Program-made: the position numbers and the translations under genes | In this document: one piece after another, positions 44,243 to 53,765 of the stretch | How positions within the stretch are numbered: position 1 is the stretch's first letter | How the letters are laid out: each line of letters opens with the position of its first letter | Notes under the pieces: generated by a model | Seen by the model: only the letters and a program-made list of their open reading frames with translations | Told to the model about the DNA's origin: nothing | Databases searched by the model: none | Source of the DNA: CAIMUX01 sp964473865 | Lineage (GTDB): Bacteria > Eisenbacteria > RBG-16-71-46 > CAIMUX01 | NCBI GenBank assembly: GCA_964473865.1 | Contig: CAYYQN010000011.1 | Coordinates: forward strand, 50,366-114,365 | Direction: 5' to 3' | Length of the DNA: 64,000 nt

Positions 44243-45619
44243 CTACAGGGTGAACGTGAAGTCCTCGATCAGCGCACCGGGTAGCCGCGCGCTCCCCGTG
44301 GATCGCTGGTAGTACGTCGAGGCATCGAGGATGAACGAGCGTTCCCGGGTCAGGCCCACGAGCTTCTCGCCCAGCGCCCGGTAGATCGATTCGTCGAACC
44401 GCATGACATTGAGCGGCGCGACGATCCGGCCGTTCTCCACCCAGAAGGTGGCAAACCGGGTCATGCCGGTCATGCGGCAGCTCGTGCGGTCGCTGAAGTT
44501 GAGATACCAGAGATTGTTGACCAGGATGCCGGTGCCCAGGCGCGCGACGATCTCCTCCTGCGGGATCTCTCCGGCATCCATCTCCACCGATTCGGGGGCC
44601 TCGTAGGAGTTCGCACCGTTGGTCGGTACCCCGTATTCCTTGGCGGAACGCGGCGAGACCAGACAGTCCTTGTACGCGCCCTTCTCGATCATGGTGACCG
44701 AGTCCGGTTTGATGAAGCCCATGCTCTGGAAGTTCTGAGCCACGCCATCCTTCGTGTTCTCGCGCAGCGTGACCGACGGATGCAGCTTCAAGCCCTCGGT
44801 CACCATCTTGATCAGCATGGTCTGCTTGGTACGATGCGATTTCAGGCCCAGACCGTTCCAGCTGAGCATACCGATGATCTCGGACAGAGCATCGGGAGAG
44901 AGATAAACGCGATACTTCCCGGGCTGGATGGTCTTCGGCTCACGGGCGAGGATCTCGAGCTGCCCGAGCGCCGAATCGAGCCGGCGCTGGAACTCGGCGT
45001 CATCCCACGAGAAGCCGGCATAGCTGCACTTCACCGCCTTGTCGGCGCGGTGGTAGAGGCTCCAGTCAAGGTTGAACGTGTGGCTCGAGAACCAGTTCCG
45101 TTGCCCGAACGAGTTGGCGAAGCCGGAGTAGATCCCCCCCGACGCCCAGATGCCGACGAATTCGCGGCCGGTCGCCGCGTCCAGGACGCGGGTCAGGGTG
45201 GCGCCCGCGTCCGGGGTCTCGTCCGGACCGTGCGTTTCCGTGTCGTGGACCTCCCGGGAGATGAGCAGATGCGGATCCTCCGGAAGGTGGGGCAGCCGGC
45301 CGCGCAGTTCCTCGATCGCGGCATCGCACCGCGCGCGATCGGTTGCGGGGTCGTTGCCCAGGGTGATCCCGGCGGAGGAGTGCCGGTTCCCGCGCACGAG
45401 CTCGATCGAGATCGATTGCTGGGTGACCCGGCCCGCCTGGCGGACTTTCGCGTTGTTGAAGCGGGCGAAGTCGGACTCCTCGGCACCGAACTCGGCGAGA
45501 TACTCCTCGCCTTCTTGCAGGCGCGACTGGATGTGCCGGGCGAGATCGTGGAATCGGTCCTGGAGTTCACGATCGAGGCGCGCCCCGGACGGGGTCGTGA
45601 GGTTCGTCTTCTGATTCAT
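44243..45619 (-). CDS. TldE/PmbA-like non-catalytic partner of TldD
   Basis: A 458-residue member of the TldD/PmbA family. The C-terminal half has the family blocks (IIGMLSWNGLGLKSHRTK, CRMTGMTRFATFWVENG) but lacks the HExxxH zinc motif, which identifies it as the TldE partner. In Enterobacteria TldD-TldE form a heterodimeric metalloprotease that trims unfolded peptides such as microcin precursors and the CcdA antitoxin. It begins four bases after tldD with GGAGGGGAG as ribosome-binding site, so co-expression is expected. No peptide natural-product genes are visible nearby. Confidence 0.9.
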   Translation of the reverse strand: MNQKTNLTTPSGARLDRELQDRFHDLARHIQSRLQEGEEYLAEFGAEESDFARFNNAKVRQAGRVTQQSISIELVRGNRHSSAGITLGNDPATDRARCDAAIEELRGRLPHLPEDPHLLISREVHDTETHGPDETPDAGATLTRVLDAATGREFVGIWASGGIYSGFANSFGQRNWFSSHTFNLDWSLYHRADKAVKCSYAGFSWDDAEFQRRLDSALGQLEILAREPKTIQPGKYRVYLSPDALSEIIGMLSWNGLGLKSHRTKQTMLIKMVTEGLKLHPSVTLRENTKDGVAQNFQSMGFIKPDSVTMIEKGAYKDCLVSPRSAKEYGVPTNGANSYEAPESVEMDAGEIPQEEIVARLGTGILVNNLWYLNFSDRTSCRMTGMTRFATFWVENGRIVAPLNVMRFDESIYRALGEKLVGLTRERSFILDASTYYQRSTGSARLPGALIEDFTFTL

Positions 45620-45622
45620 GGC

Positions 45623-47056
45623 TCACTCCCCTCCGAACACGTCGACCTGTTGAAAGAGACAGGTGGGCGACGCGTGTCCGACCCGCACCACCTGATTCGG
45701 CTCGGCCTTGCCGCAGTTGGGCGTGCCCATCAGCACGAACGTCTCCGGGCTGCCGACCATCTTGAGATTTCGCCAGAACGACTCGGAGATCCCGCGGTAG
45801 TTGGGCTTCTTGACCAACCCCTGGAGTCTGCCGTTCTCGATGAGCCGACCCCACTCGCAACCGAACTGGAACTTATTCCGGGAGTCGTCGATGGACCATG
45901 AGCAGTTGGTCTTCACAAAGATGCCATGCTCCACGGCCGCAATCATCTCGTCCAGCGACGAGGTGCCCGGCTCGAGGTTGAGGTTGGCCATGCGATCGAC
46001 CGGCGGGCGGTTCCAGCTCTGGGCGCGGGCGTTGGCCACGCCGGGAATCCCGGCCCGCGCTTGCGAGACCACGCTGCCCAGCGGCCGCTCCAGGATCCCG
46101 CGCCGGACGATATACTCCTTCGTCGCGGGCACGCCGTCGTCGTCCACTGCATAGCTGGCGAACTGCTCCGGCCGGGTCGGGTCGTAGGTGATGTTCATGA
46201 GGTCGGATCCGTATCGATAGCGGCCGAACATGTCGAGAGTGACGAAGCTGGTGCCGGCGTAGTTCCGCTCGTCGCCCAGGATGCGATCCAGCTCCAGGGG
46301 GTGTCCCACCGACTCGTGGATCTGCAGGATCATCTGATCCGGATCGATGAGAAGGTCCATGGTTCCGCTCGGGCAATTCGGCGCGGTCAGGAGCGCCAGC
46401 GCTTCCGCCGCGATCTCGGGCGCGGCCGCACGGAAGCCGACCGCGTCGGCGACCTCCATCCCCCCTTGCCGGCAGAGACCGCGACCCCCCAGCGAGCGAG
46501 TGATGGTCTCGGATCCCTCGTTGGCCGTGGCCAGGAGATTCGGCACCAGGTAGCTGAATCGTTGATGTGCTCGTCCCCCGTCGGCGGTCAGGTACAGGCT
46601 CTCGGTTCCCACGTGGTAGAGACCGCTCGACCAGTCCACGATGCGGGGATCCGTCTTGAGCCGCGCGCATTGCTCGCGAAGGAGGGCAATCTTGTCTTTC
46701 AGGGAGACCGAGGTCCACGGGATCTGCACGGGCGTCGTCCATTCCCCTTGCGGCTTCGGCATGGCTACCTTGCGGAAGTCGATGACGCTGCGCCCGGCGC
46801 TGCGGCGGGCCCAGTCCTGGGCTTGGGAGGCGGCGCGGCGCAGGCCGGATTCGGAAAGATCGCAGGTCGCGCCATATCCGATCCCGCCGCCATCGAGCAC
46901 CGTGATCATGACTCCGGTGTCTTCGGAGGTTTGCACGGGCTGGACGATGTCCTGTCGCACCGAGAGCGATTCGGATCGCTCGCGGACAAACCGGAGCGAG
47001 ACGAAATCCGCCCGCGGCGCGATGGTGCGAAAGCGTTGCTCGAGGTCTTTCAGCAT
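45623..47056 (-). CDS. tldD: TldD-like metalloprotease
   Basis: Catalytic subunit of the TldD-TldE protease, 477 residues. The zinc motif is HESVGHPLE with His247, Glu248 and His252; the C-terminal third ligand is Cys448 in TPNCGKAEP. The N-terminal DNA-entrance domain is present. The ATG at 47056 follows AAGGAG by eight bases; the frame upstream to 47281 lies across the terminator of the preceding gene and is not coding. Cytoplasmic. Confidence 0.93.
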   Translation of the reverse strand: MLKDLEQRFRTIAPRADFVSLRFVRERSESLSVRQDIVQPVQTSEDTGVMITVLDGGGIGYGATCDLSESGLRRAASQAQDWARRSAGRSVIDFRKVAMPKPQGEWTTPVQIPWTSVSLKDKIALLREQCARLKTDPRIVDWSSGLYHVGTESLYLTADGGRAHQRFSYLVPNLLATANEGSETITRSLGGRGLCRQGGMEVADAVGFRAAAPEIAAEALALLTAPNCPSGTMDLLIDPDQMILQIHESVGHPLELDRILGDERNYAGTSFVTLDMFGRYRYGSDLMNITYDPTRPEQFASYAVDDDGVPATKEYIVRRGILERPLGSVVSQARAGIPGVANARAQSWNRPPVDRMANLNLEPGTSSLDEMIAAVEHGIFVKTNCSWSIDDSRNKFQFGCEWGRLIENGRLQGLVKKPNYRGISESFWRNLKMVGSPETFVLMGTPNCGKAEPNQVVRVGHASPTCLFQQVDVFGGE

Positions 47057-47228
47057 CCTGAATTCTCCTTGGGTCCGGCGACGGCCGGCGACGGTTTCGG
47101 CGACCGGGTGTGGAACGCGAGAACACGCCCGGAGCACTGCCGGTTTCGGCACGAAGTCCAGGCAACACTTTCGCTGATGAGCGCCCGGCGAGCAAGCGTT
47201 TCCCCGCCGGCCGGGCCGGCCCGCCGCA

Positions 47229-47270
47229 ACAAAACAGGACCGCCCCCCCTCTTGTCGGGAGGGCGGCCCC
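47229..47270 (-). terminator. Rho-independent terminator of the C25 peptidase gene
   Basis: On the minus strand a GC-rich hairpin (CCGCCCTCCC, loop GACAA, GAGGGGGGGCGG, slightly imperfect) is followed by CCTGTTTTGTT. It lies 28-70 bases after the peptidase stop at 47299. Confidence 0.65.
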
Positions 47271-47298
47271 ACGCACCGCACCAGTCGCGGTTACGGAA

Positions 47299-49929
47299 TC
47301 AATGAATGCGGAGCAGCCGTCGCGTCAGACGGCGCCCGTCGGTCTCGAGGCGCGCAAAGTAGACCCCGGCGGGCACGGGCCGTCCGGCCTCATCCCGGCC
47401 GTTCCATTGCACGGAGTGATACCCCGCCGCGGTCATGCCGCGCGCCAGGGTTCGGATCGCCCGGCCGGACGCATCGAAGACCACCAGCTCCGTCGCCTGG
47501 GCGGCCGGCAGCCCGAACCGCAGCGTGGCGGAGCCGGAGAACGGGTTCGGGCGCGCCGCGTCAAGGAGTACCGTGACGGGCGCCCCGCGATCGCCTTCGA
47601 CCCCCGCAACTCCGCCGACATGAAGCAGCACCGGGATCAGGGTCGCGGGGCCGACCTCAGGCTGGATGCGGATGGTGCCGCCGTGGATTCCCAGGGTCAG
47701 GCCACGACTGCTGAAGGTGAGAGCCACGTCTGCCGTGTCGCCGGCGGCGACGCGTCCGGCCACCGGGTCCAGGCTTAGGAACGCTTCTTCCTCGCCGATG
47801 GTCCGGAAGGTCAGGACGAAACCCAGAGTGTCGGTTGGCCCCCCGCTGCACATCACGTGCAGCAGCTCCGAGACCACGGAGTCCGGCTCTGCCGTCACCT
47901 CGAAGGCGAGCGGTTCGCAAGTCAGGACACACGCCGTGGGAGGCTCGACGACCGTGATCGACGCGATGTGCGGGATCCGGTTGTAGCCGGTCACAGTGAG
48001 CGTCAGGGTCTGCCCGACCGTGAGCGAGTCCAGCAACGCCAACGTGGCGCCCCCGCTGGAATCCGCTACCGCACAGCCCCACACCACACTGCTGTCGGCG
48101 AGCCCGAAGATCGCGCCCGGGCAATCGGTCATCACTTCGAGAGTCGTGGCGTCGGCCGGGATGCTGTCCGCGTAGGTCGCGAGGATCGGAATCGGGGCCT
48201 GCGTGCGCACCCGCAGGGAGGGGTCGCCGAAGATGTGCCAGGTGTTGAACATGGCGGCGCCGCCCGAGCCGTACTCGTCGATCATCTGGCACGAGCCGTT
48301 GAAGCAGAGCGCACCGTAGGTCCGGGCCTGGTCCTGAACCAGCAGGTCCACCACCTCGTCCTGCGCCGCCATCGGCGGAGCCCACGTCTGGTTGATGGAA
48401 GACATGTAGGCGGCCACGCCTCCGGTCGGATTCCCGTTGTGCGTCGCCCGCAGCCAGGCCTCGGCGAAGCAGGATCCGGATGCGAACTGCCCGTTGACGC
48501 AGGCCACGCTGATGATGAACGGCAGCATGTGTTCGTTGGTCAAGGCGTTGACATGGGTGCTGCTGAAGCCGGAGGTGCTCCAGGCGATCTGGCTGCCGTG
48601 GCCGCAGTAGTTGATGATGGTCCGCCCGTTGTTGACGGCGGCGGCCACCATAGAGGCGCTGGCGCCGGGATCGTAGATCCCGTCGACCGTGGTGTAGCCG
48701 TAGTTCAGGAGGTCGGTGCGGATATTGCCGATGTGCACGTAGTCGGCTTCGCCGTCGTCGCCGATGCCCGCCCCTTGAGCGGAGCCGATTCCGGTCCCCT
48801 GGGGGTACCAGGCGTCGCCGGCCAGCAGCGGTTCCTTCTCGTAGTTCACGGAACGCGTCACCTGGGTTTCGACCTGCGCGATGTTCTCCGCCGAGAAGCG
48901 GCCGATGAAGACTTCGGGGTAGTAGTCGGTGCCGACGATCTTGCCGTAGGTCGGGTCAGCCGAGCCGCCGTCGCTCGTCGGCGTCGGGATCTGGCCCGCA
49001 TCCCCAACCAGCAGCACGAACGCCAGCTTCGGATCGGCCGACTGGTTGTACTGGTCGGCGATGTACGCCTTGATGTCGGTGTAGGTCGTCCCCACCTCGG
49101 ACTTGAGCACCATGGTGGTGGGCAGGCCCGATTGGTTCTTCCAGTCGACGAACGGCTGCATGGCCGAGGCGAAGGCGTCGTAGCAGATGATCAGCATCGA
49201 ACCAGCCTCGGAGATTGCCGCGTACTTGTCCTGCCGCGCCTGGTAGTTGAGGAAGTGCTCGCGATAGACCTCATCGAAGGAGGCGTTGACCGCGGAGAGG
49301 GTGCGGTTGCGGACGAAAACGTTGGCGCCGCCCGGGCCGGCGTCGACGAGCTCAACCACCATGCGGGTGGCCACCCGGAGCGTGCCGCTGGAGGGTTGAT
49401 ATCGGAACGGAGTGACCACCACGGTCGTGCCCCGGAAGTCGCGCATGACGTACGGCTCGCGCTGCGCTGCATCCTGCGCGGGAAACCAGTCGCCGCCGCC
49501 GTAGAAGGCCCCGAAGGTGTAGGGGATCTGGGACGGATCGACCGTCCGCAGGAGGTTCCCTTTGGACGGAGCCGGCGTGATGCCCCGCAAATCGGTGTAC
49601 TCCACCTCTCTGACCCGCAGGTCCATGCGGCGATCGTCGGGGATGATGACGCTGCGCGCCACCAGCGGAAGCTCAGGCAGCCCCTGCTCGAGGCACTCCG
49701 CCTCGCCCGGGAGCGAGATCGTCGCGTAGGTCTGTCCATCGATCACCAGGTCTTGCTGCTCGAAGCCGCCGACCCGGAACTCCAGGGCAATGCGTTGCGG
49801 CGTGGACTCCAGAACGGAGACTGCGACTCCCTGATCTGAGCCAAGGCTCACCCATGACGCCGATGCGGACGAGACAGCGAACAGCGCGACGCAGGCAGTC
49901 AGGAGCAGCGCGGCAGAGAGACTCTTCAT
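47299..49929 (-). CDS. Secreted C25 (gingipain-like) cysteine peptidase with FlgD-like tail
   Basis: An 876-residue secreted protease. Signal peptide MKSLSAALLLTACVALFAVS, cleavage near ASA. A propeptide of about 230 residues precedes the C25 catalytic domain, where His444 (NYCGHGSQ) and Cys477 (SVACVNGQF) form the dyad. A beta-sandwich of Ig type, a second beta domain (about 690-790) and the FlgD-like sorting tail follow (ARPNPFSGS, VFDASGR, WNGRDEAG, GVYFARL). C25 enzymes in Bacteroidota are secreted by the type IX pathway, and the tail agrees with that. The ATG at 49929 follows GGGGA; the upstream frame (to 50061) is not supported. Confidence 0.92.
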   Translation of the reverse strand: MKSLSAALLLTACVALFAVSSASASWVSLGSDQGVAVSVLESTPQRIALEFRVGGFEQQDLVIDGQTYATISLPGEAECLEQGLPELPLVARSVIIPDDRRMDLRVREVEYTDLRGITPAPSKGNLLRTVDPSQIPYTFGAFYGGGDWFPAQDAAQREPYVMRDFRGTTVVVTPFRYQPSSGTLRVATRMVVELVDAGPGGANVFVRNRTLSAVNASFDEVYREHFLNYQARQDKYAAISEAGSMLIICYDAFASAMQPFVDWKNQSGLPTTMVLKSEVGTTYTDIKAYIADQYNQSADPKLAFVLLVGDAGQIPTPTSDGGSADPTYGKIVGTDYYPEVFIGRFSAENIAQVETQVTRSVNYEKEPLLAGDAWYPQGTGIGSAQGAGIGDDGEADYVHIGNIRTDLLNYGYTTVDGIYDPGASASMVAAAVNNGRTIINYCGHGSQIAWSTSGFSSTHVNALTNEHMLPFIISVACVNGQFASGSCFAEAWLRATHNGNPTGGVAAYMSSINQTWAPPMAAQDEVVDLLVQDQARTYGALCFNGSCQMIDEYGSGGAAMFNTWHIFGDPSLRVRTQAPIPILATYADSIPADATTLEVMTDCPGAIFGLADSSVVWGCAVADSSGGATLALLDSLTVGQTLTLTVTGYNRIPHIASITVVEPPTACVLTCEPLAFEVTAEPDSVVSELLHVMCSGGPTDTLGFVLTFRTIGEEEAFLSLDPVAGRVAAGDTADVALTFSSRGLTLGIHGGTIRIQPEVGPATLIPVLLHVGGVAGVEGDRGAPVTVLLDAARPNPFSGSATLRFGLPAAQATELVVFDASGRAIRTLARGMTAAGYHSVQWNGRDEAGRPVPAGVYFARLETDGRRLTRRLLRIH

Positions 49930-50247
49930 GCTCGGTCCCCAGCTTTCCTGTTTGCGGAGCTCATGTAGGATGATCCCGATCCGGTGGCGACGGGGAATCG
50001 GGGTCGATTCACGCGCCGGCCGGACGAGTTGCCCGTTGGATTCCATGATAGCAGAAGACATGCGCCAAGGCTACTCCTGGGAGACTGGAAAGGAGGGAAG
50101 CCGTAACTCTATAGAGAGAATCTCGGTTGCGGCTGTCGGTGTCACCGGGGTGCTGCGTGTCGGTCGCTGTTTGTGTGGACTGCGTCGCAGATTGCGCCGG
50201 CCGGGCGGGTGGCGGCCTGCTGAGCTGATCCGCGTCCTCGGCCCCCT

Positions 50248-50340
50248 CGAAGGGCCATGCCCTTCGGGATTGGCCCCCTCGGGCGGCCATTCCCTCGGTC
50301 CGGTCCCCATCGTCGGGCCATCCCCTCCACGGGGACGGCG
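50248..50340. repeat. REP-like palindromic units
   Basis: CGAAGGGC-CAT-GCCCTTCG at 50248-50266 is a perfect 8-bp hairpin. Two looser copies of the same GGCCATnCCCTC core follow at about 50284 and 50316, the first pair inside an imperfect 31-bp direct repeat beginning GCCCCCTCG. It lies in the 1.15-kb gap between 49930 and 51079, which holds no intact gene. Confidence 0.35.
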
Positions 50341-50547
50341 CGGGCCAGAGGTCACCGGAACGCCTGGCCCTCGCCTCGGGTCCGCTCGCGCGAAGGGATC
50401 CTGCGGGCTTCGGCCCTGCTTTCTCCGCGCGGCTCACACGCCCCGCTTCGGAGATGGCCAGCTCCTCGGGGGCCTTGGTCCCTGGTGATGGACGGTCGTG
50501 GCAGATGGCACGGAACGGGAGTTGCACTTGCGGAAGGCTGCGCACTC

Positions 50548-50878
50548 ATGTCTGCGGGCAAGGCGACGAACACGCGCGGGGAGGCGCCCGACTGGAAGCA
50601 CGAGATCGGCGTCGTCCCGGCGATCGTGGAGAAGGCGGCGCCCAAGGCGGACAACGCCCACGCCGTGATGTGCGGCCCTCCGATCATGATCAAGTACACG
50701 CTGCCGGTGCTGGCAAAGCTGAGGTTCCCGCAGGAGCGGGTCTACACCACGCTCGAGAACCGGACAAAGTGCGGCAGCGGAAAGTGCCGGCCGCTGCAAC
50801 GTCGGTCCGGTCCATGTCTGCAAGGACGGCCTGGTGTTCACCGCCGAGGAGATGGCAAAGCTGCCGGCGGAGTACTGA
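50548..50878 (+). pseudogene. C-terminal fragment of a hydrogenase-gamma/AsrB-like flavoprotein, frameshifted
   Basis: About 100 residues of the NAD-binding C-terminal domain of the sulfhydrogenase gamma / anaerobic sulfite reductase B family. Frame one gives HEIGVVPAIVEKA, then AVMCGPPIMIKYTLPVLA and YTTLENRTKCGSGKC. One extra C at about 50787-50788 shifts the frame; after removing it the sequence continues GRCNVGPVHVCKDG, LVFTAEEMAKLP and a TGA. The four-cysteine [2Fe-2S] motif is otherwise intact. The FAD-binding first 170 residues are absent upstream, so the gene is truncated as well as frameshifted. The 50879-51079 remainder shows no gene. Confidence 0.75.
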
Positions 50879-51079
50879 GTCTGGCGCGCCGCGGCGCCGG
50901 ATCTCGGACTGCCCCCGATCGGCAGCAACGCTCTCGTGTTGGAGTCTCGCCGCACTCCCTGACGCAGGGACATCCGGAGTGGCCTTCTTCGCGCACCGGG
51001 CGACGGCGTAGCGGCACGGCAAGGGGAGCGGCTTCCGTTGGCCGGCCCCGTCGGCCGCGAGCTGGTGGAGACCCACCGG

Positions 51080-52285
51080 TCAGCGCCGATACAGGTGCTT
51101 GATCTGGCCCCAGGCCACCGTCCGCACCGGAACCGGCGCGATGCAGGCGACGTCGAAGGCGCCTATCCGGCCGCAACTCGGGTTGTTTTCGGCGGCGCAC
51201 GGCGAATCGCTGCGCAGCCTCAAGTCACCTTCCGGGTAGTCGCAGCGTGAGCGAGAGTCCAGAACCGGCGGCCGGCCGACCCACTCGCAGAGGTACGGGT
51301 CCGCACAGAGATTGTGATCGGTGTTCTGCTGTCCGGCGAGGCAGTCGATCCAGTTGCCGCCGGGCAACCCGAAGATGTCGCAACAGGAGAACTGGGCGGT
51401 GGCGCCGCCCGTGCAGCTGATCGAAGCTGTGGCATCGCCTCCGTACGCGAGGAGGGAGTGATCCGCGACCAGCGTCGTGCTCTCGAGGGCGAAGACCACG
51501 TCTCCGGACATCCCCGTCATCGTGCATGCGCTGAAGCTCGCGAAGCAGCCGTGGAGCAGAAAACAGTCGTAGATGCTGATGATGCCGCTGAAAGAGCTGC
51601 CGGTGGCGGTGATCTGGCAGTTCCAGGCCTCCATCACGCCTCCGTGCGGCTGGCCCAGGAAGTGGAAGGAGCAGCCATCGATCAGGATCTGACTGCCCGA
51701 GGCGTACAGCGCTCCGCCTGTGCCGTCGGGAATTACGATGCAGCTGCAGGCGAATTCGCAATCGAGAAAGCTCGGCGCCCCGCCGAAGGCGCAGACGGCG
51801 TTTCCATGGGTGGCGCAGCAGTTGTCGAAGACACAGTTCCGGAAGACGGGTGACGCGCCCTCCAGGTACGCGCCTCCGCCATAGTCCCACTCGTGGGCAA
51901 AGCCATGGAGGATGGTGATTCCCTCAATGCGCGCCTGGTTCGTCTCGCCGGAATGCAGATGGAAGCCACGCCCGGCCGGCGCGTAGACGCAGACCGCCGG
52001 ATCGTCCGAAGCGGAGTGCAGGAAGAGCGCCTTTCCGTGGAAGTCGAGATTCGACTCCCCCTCGAAGGTCCCGTCCGCCAGCACCACCTCGTCGCCACCG
52101 ATGGCCGCATCGAGCGCAGATTGGATCGTGGGGAAGTCGCCGGACCCGTCCGGCCGGACAAGGTAGGTGGATGCGCGCGCGCCCGCGAACGGAGAGGCCA
52201 GGAGTAGCGCGAGGAGAACCCACCGTGAGGCTGGGATCGACCCGGGCTGATGACTCGAGCGGTAGAACGTGAGTCGCGGGACCAT
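51080..52285 (-). CDS. Secreted right-handed beta-helix protein
   Basis: A 401-residue exported protein. The ATG at 52285 follows GGAGG by six bases and opens a signal peptide (WVLLALLLASPFAG, cleavage near ARA). The mature part begins STYLVRPDGSGDFPTIQSALD, the standard entry strand of pectate-lyase-like parallel beta-helices, and continues with repeated short strands and Asn/Cys ladders (FRNCVFDNC, FLDCEFACS). These proteins bind or cleave polysaccharides; no catalytic residues can be assigned. The C-terminus ends RTVAWGQIKHLYRR instead of a FlgD-like tail. It stands between decayed sequence on both sides. Confidence 0.85.
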   Translation of the reverse strand: MVPRLTFYRSSHQPGSIPASRWVLLALLLASPFAGARASTYLVRPDGSGDFPTIQSALDAAIGGDEVVLADGTFEGESNLDFHGKALFLHSASDDPAVCVYAPAGRGFHLHSGETNQARIEGITILHGFAHEWDYGGGAYLEGASPVFRNCVFDNCCATHGNAVCAFGGAPSFLDCEFACSCIVIPDGTGGALYASGSQILIDGCSFHFLGQPHGGVMEAWNCQITATGSSFSGIISIYDCFLLHGCFASFSACTMTGMSGDVVFALESTTLVADHSLLAYGGDATASISCTGGATAQFSCCDIFGLPGGNWIDCLAGQQNTDHNLCADPYLCEWVGRPPVLDSRSRCDYPEGDLRLRSDSPCAAENNPSCGRIGAFDVACIAPVPVRTVAWGQIKHLYRR

Positions 52286-52894
52286 GGAGCACCTCCAGGC
52301 AAGCGGAGCCAAGATTCGCTCACTTCTGACAGCGCCCAACGACGCTTACGATTCTACCGCCACACGAACTGGTTGTGCCACAGAGCAGTTCCATGACGTC
52401 GGAGGAAGTGGCCGTCGGACTCCGCGAGGATCGGGATGGCGCCCTGCCCGGTGAGCTGCGCCAAAACCTGGTCGTTCCCGCGGGTCACCGTCCTCACGAC
52501 GTCTCGCCAGGCTGGTAGCGCCGGCAACACCGGAGAGGACGGCATCCTGGGCAAGCCGCTCTGCGCCTCGGTGGCCCCCTTCGAGAGCACGGCGGGTTCT
52601 CACTCCACGCCGCCCAGACGTCCCGGCCCACGACCGCGAGGCCCTCGAGCGGCTGTGCAGGTTATGGCTAGCGTGTTCCGTCGACCCGCCCGGAATCCAC
52701 CGGCGGCGCCGAGGGTGAAGCGCATGCTTGTCGCGACCGTCGGGCCAGTGTCTTGCGGGCCCGGACTGCCTGCTCCCCTCGGAGATGCCCGTTTCCGGGA
52801 CCAAGCGCCCCTTGTGGCCCCGCCGTTGGGGGACCATGATCGCGCCGGCCGGCCGGACACCGACCGCTTGCGGCGCATGGGGCGTTGGATTGTC

Positions 52895-53560
52895 TTACGA
52901 GCCCTGGGCCTTCTTGCGGTTGTACAGGCGATCGAAGATGTTGGAGGCATCGGCCAGGACGTAGCCTTCGCGCCCCTGGAGACACTCACAGGGACCTTCT
53001 TGGCCGGTGCCGTCGCGGGCATAGCGGAAGACGCAGTAACTCCGGTCTCCGACCAGGCACCGCATCGTTTCCTCGCGCACTCCCTCGGGGTCGTCCCGAT
53101 CCAGCACCTTCAGCTCGCTGCCATCCGTCTGCACGAGGTAGGAGGCCAGAGCCCGTTGTTCGATCCGCGCGACCACGGGCCAGACCTCCGTGGCCACGGC
53201 CTCGATCCAGCCGCACAGAGCTGAACCGGAGGTCTCGAACCCTCCTCGGCCGTAGATCTCCACCAAGCGCGAAACCGGGACAAGGTCCCGGAACTTGCTC
53301 ATGGCCGTGTGGGCCAGCGACCCCGGACCCGGCAGGACCTCGTCGATGAGCTTGTCCGGACCCGGGGCCGTCCGAACGGCGTCCTTGCAGCGGCCGCAGG
53401 CCTACTTGGTCCGATGGGCTCCTGGACCACGAAGTGCGCCGGTACCAGCTCCAGGATCTCGCCGTGGGAACGCCGGCGCGGGGACCGAGGAGAAGGCGGC
53501 CATCGATGCTGATCTTGTCACCGCAGAAGTGGGCACTGTGCGCCATGAGAGGTCCGGTCC
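52895..53560 (-). pseudogene. IS66-family transposase (TnpC-like) remnant
   Basis: The minus-strand frame from 53302 to 52895 encodes the middle of an IS66 transposase: SKFRDLVPVSRLVEIYGRGG, SALCGWIEAVATEVWPVV, the first catalytic Asp in VQTDGSELKVLD and a second in VLADASNIFDRL. Upstream in the same frame PGSLAHTAMSKF and ACGRCKD (second zinc-ribbon half) can be read up to an in-frame TAG at 53402-53404; beyond it the frame shifts to EILELVPAHFVVQE and again to CGDKISIDG. The C-terminal third with the catalytic Glu is missing. At least two frameshifts, one nonsense codon and a 3' deletion make it dead. Confidence 0.8.
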
Positions 53561-53597
53561 GGTTGCGTCGGCTCGCCGCCGGCGCGTTCCGTGAGCT

Positions 53598-53765
53598 CAG
53601 TTACCATGCCGGGTGTTGTCCGGAGATGCGCTGGCGTGTCCGCGCTGTTCCTCGGCGAACCGAACGGTGCCGATGGTGGTGCTGGCGTTCCTCTCCGATC
53701 CTGACGTGGTCGGCCGGATCCTCCGCCACCTCGGGTCGCCCACCATGGCCCCGGCCCTCGCGGCC
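53598..53765 (+). pseudogene. IS91-family transposase C-terminal fragment
   Basis: About 50 residues read ALACPRCSSANRT, then MVVLAFLSDPDVVGRILRHLG, which matches the end of IS91/ISCR transposases (zinc ribbon, then AFIxDPxVIxxILxHLGL). Only one CxxC is kept and nothing upstream continues the frame, so it is a stump. It faces the IS66 remnant. The following 53766-54600 stretch, and 52286-52894 on the other side, contain only short, frame-switching Arg/Pro-rich readings that I cannot assign. Confidence 0.65.

Noticed and set aside
52354..52590. A minus-strand 78-codon frame (ending HGTALWHNQFVWR) with less biased composition than its surroundings.
   Set aside because: No ribosome-binding site, no recognisable family and no neighbour; it might be a gene fragment but I cannot support it.
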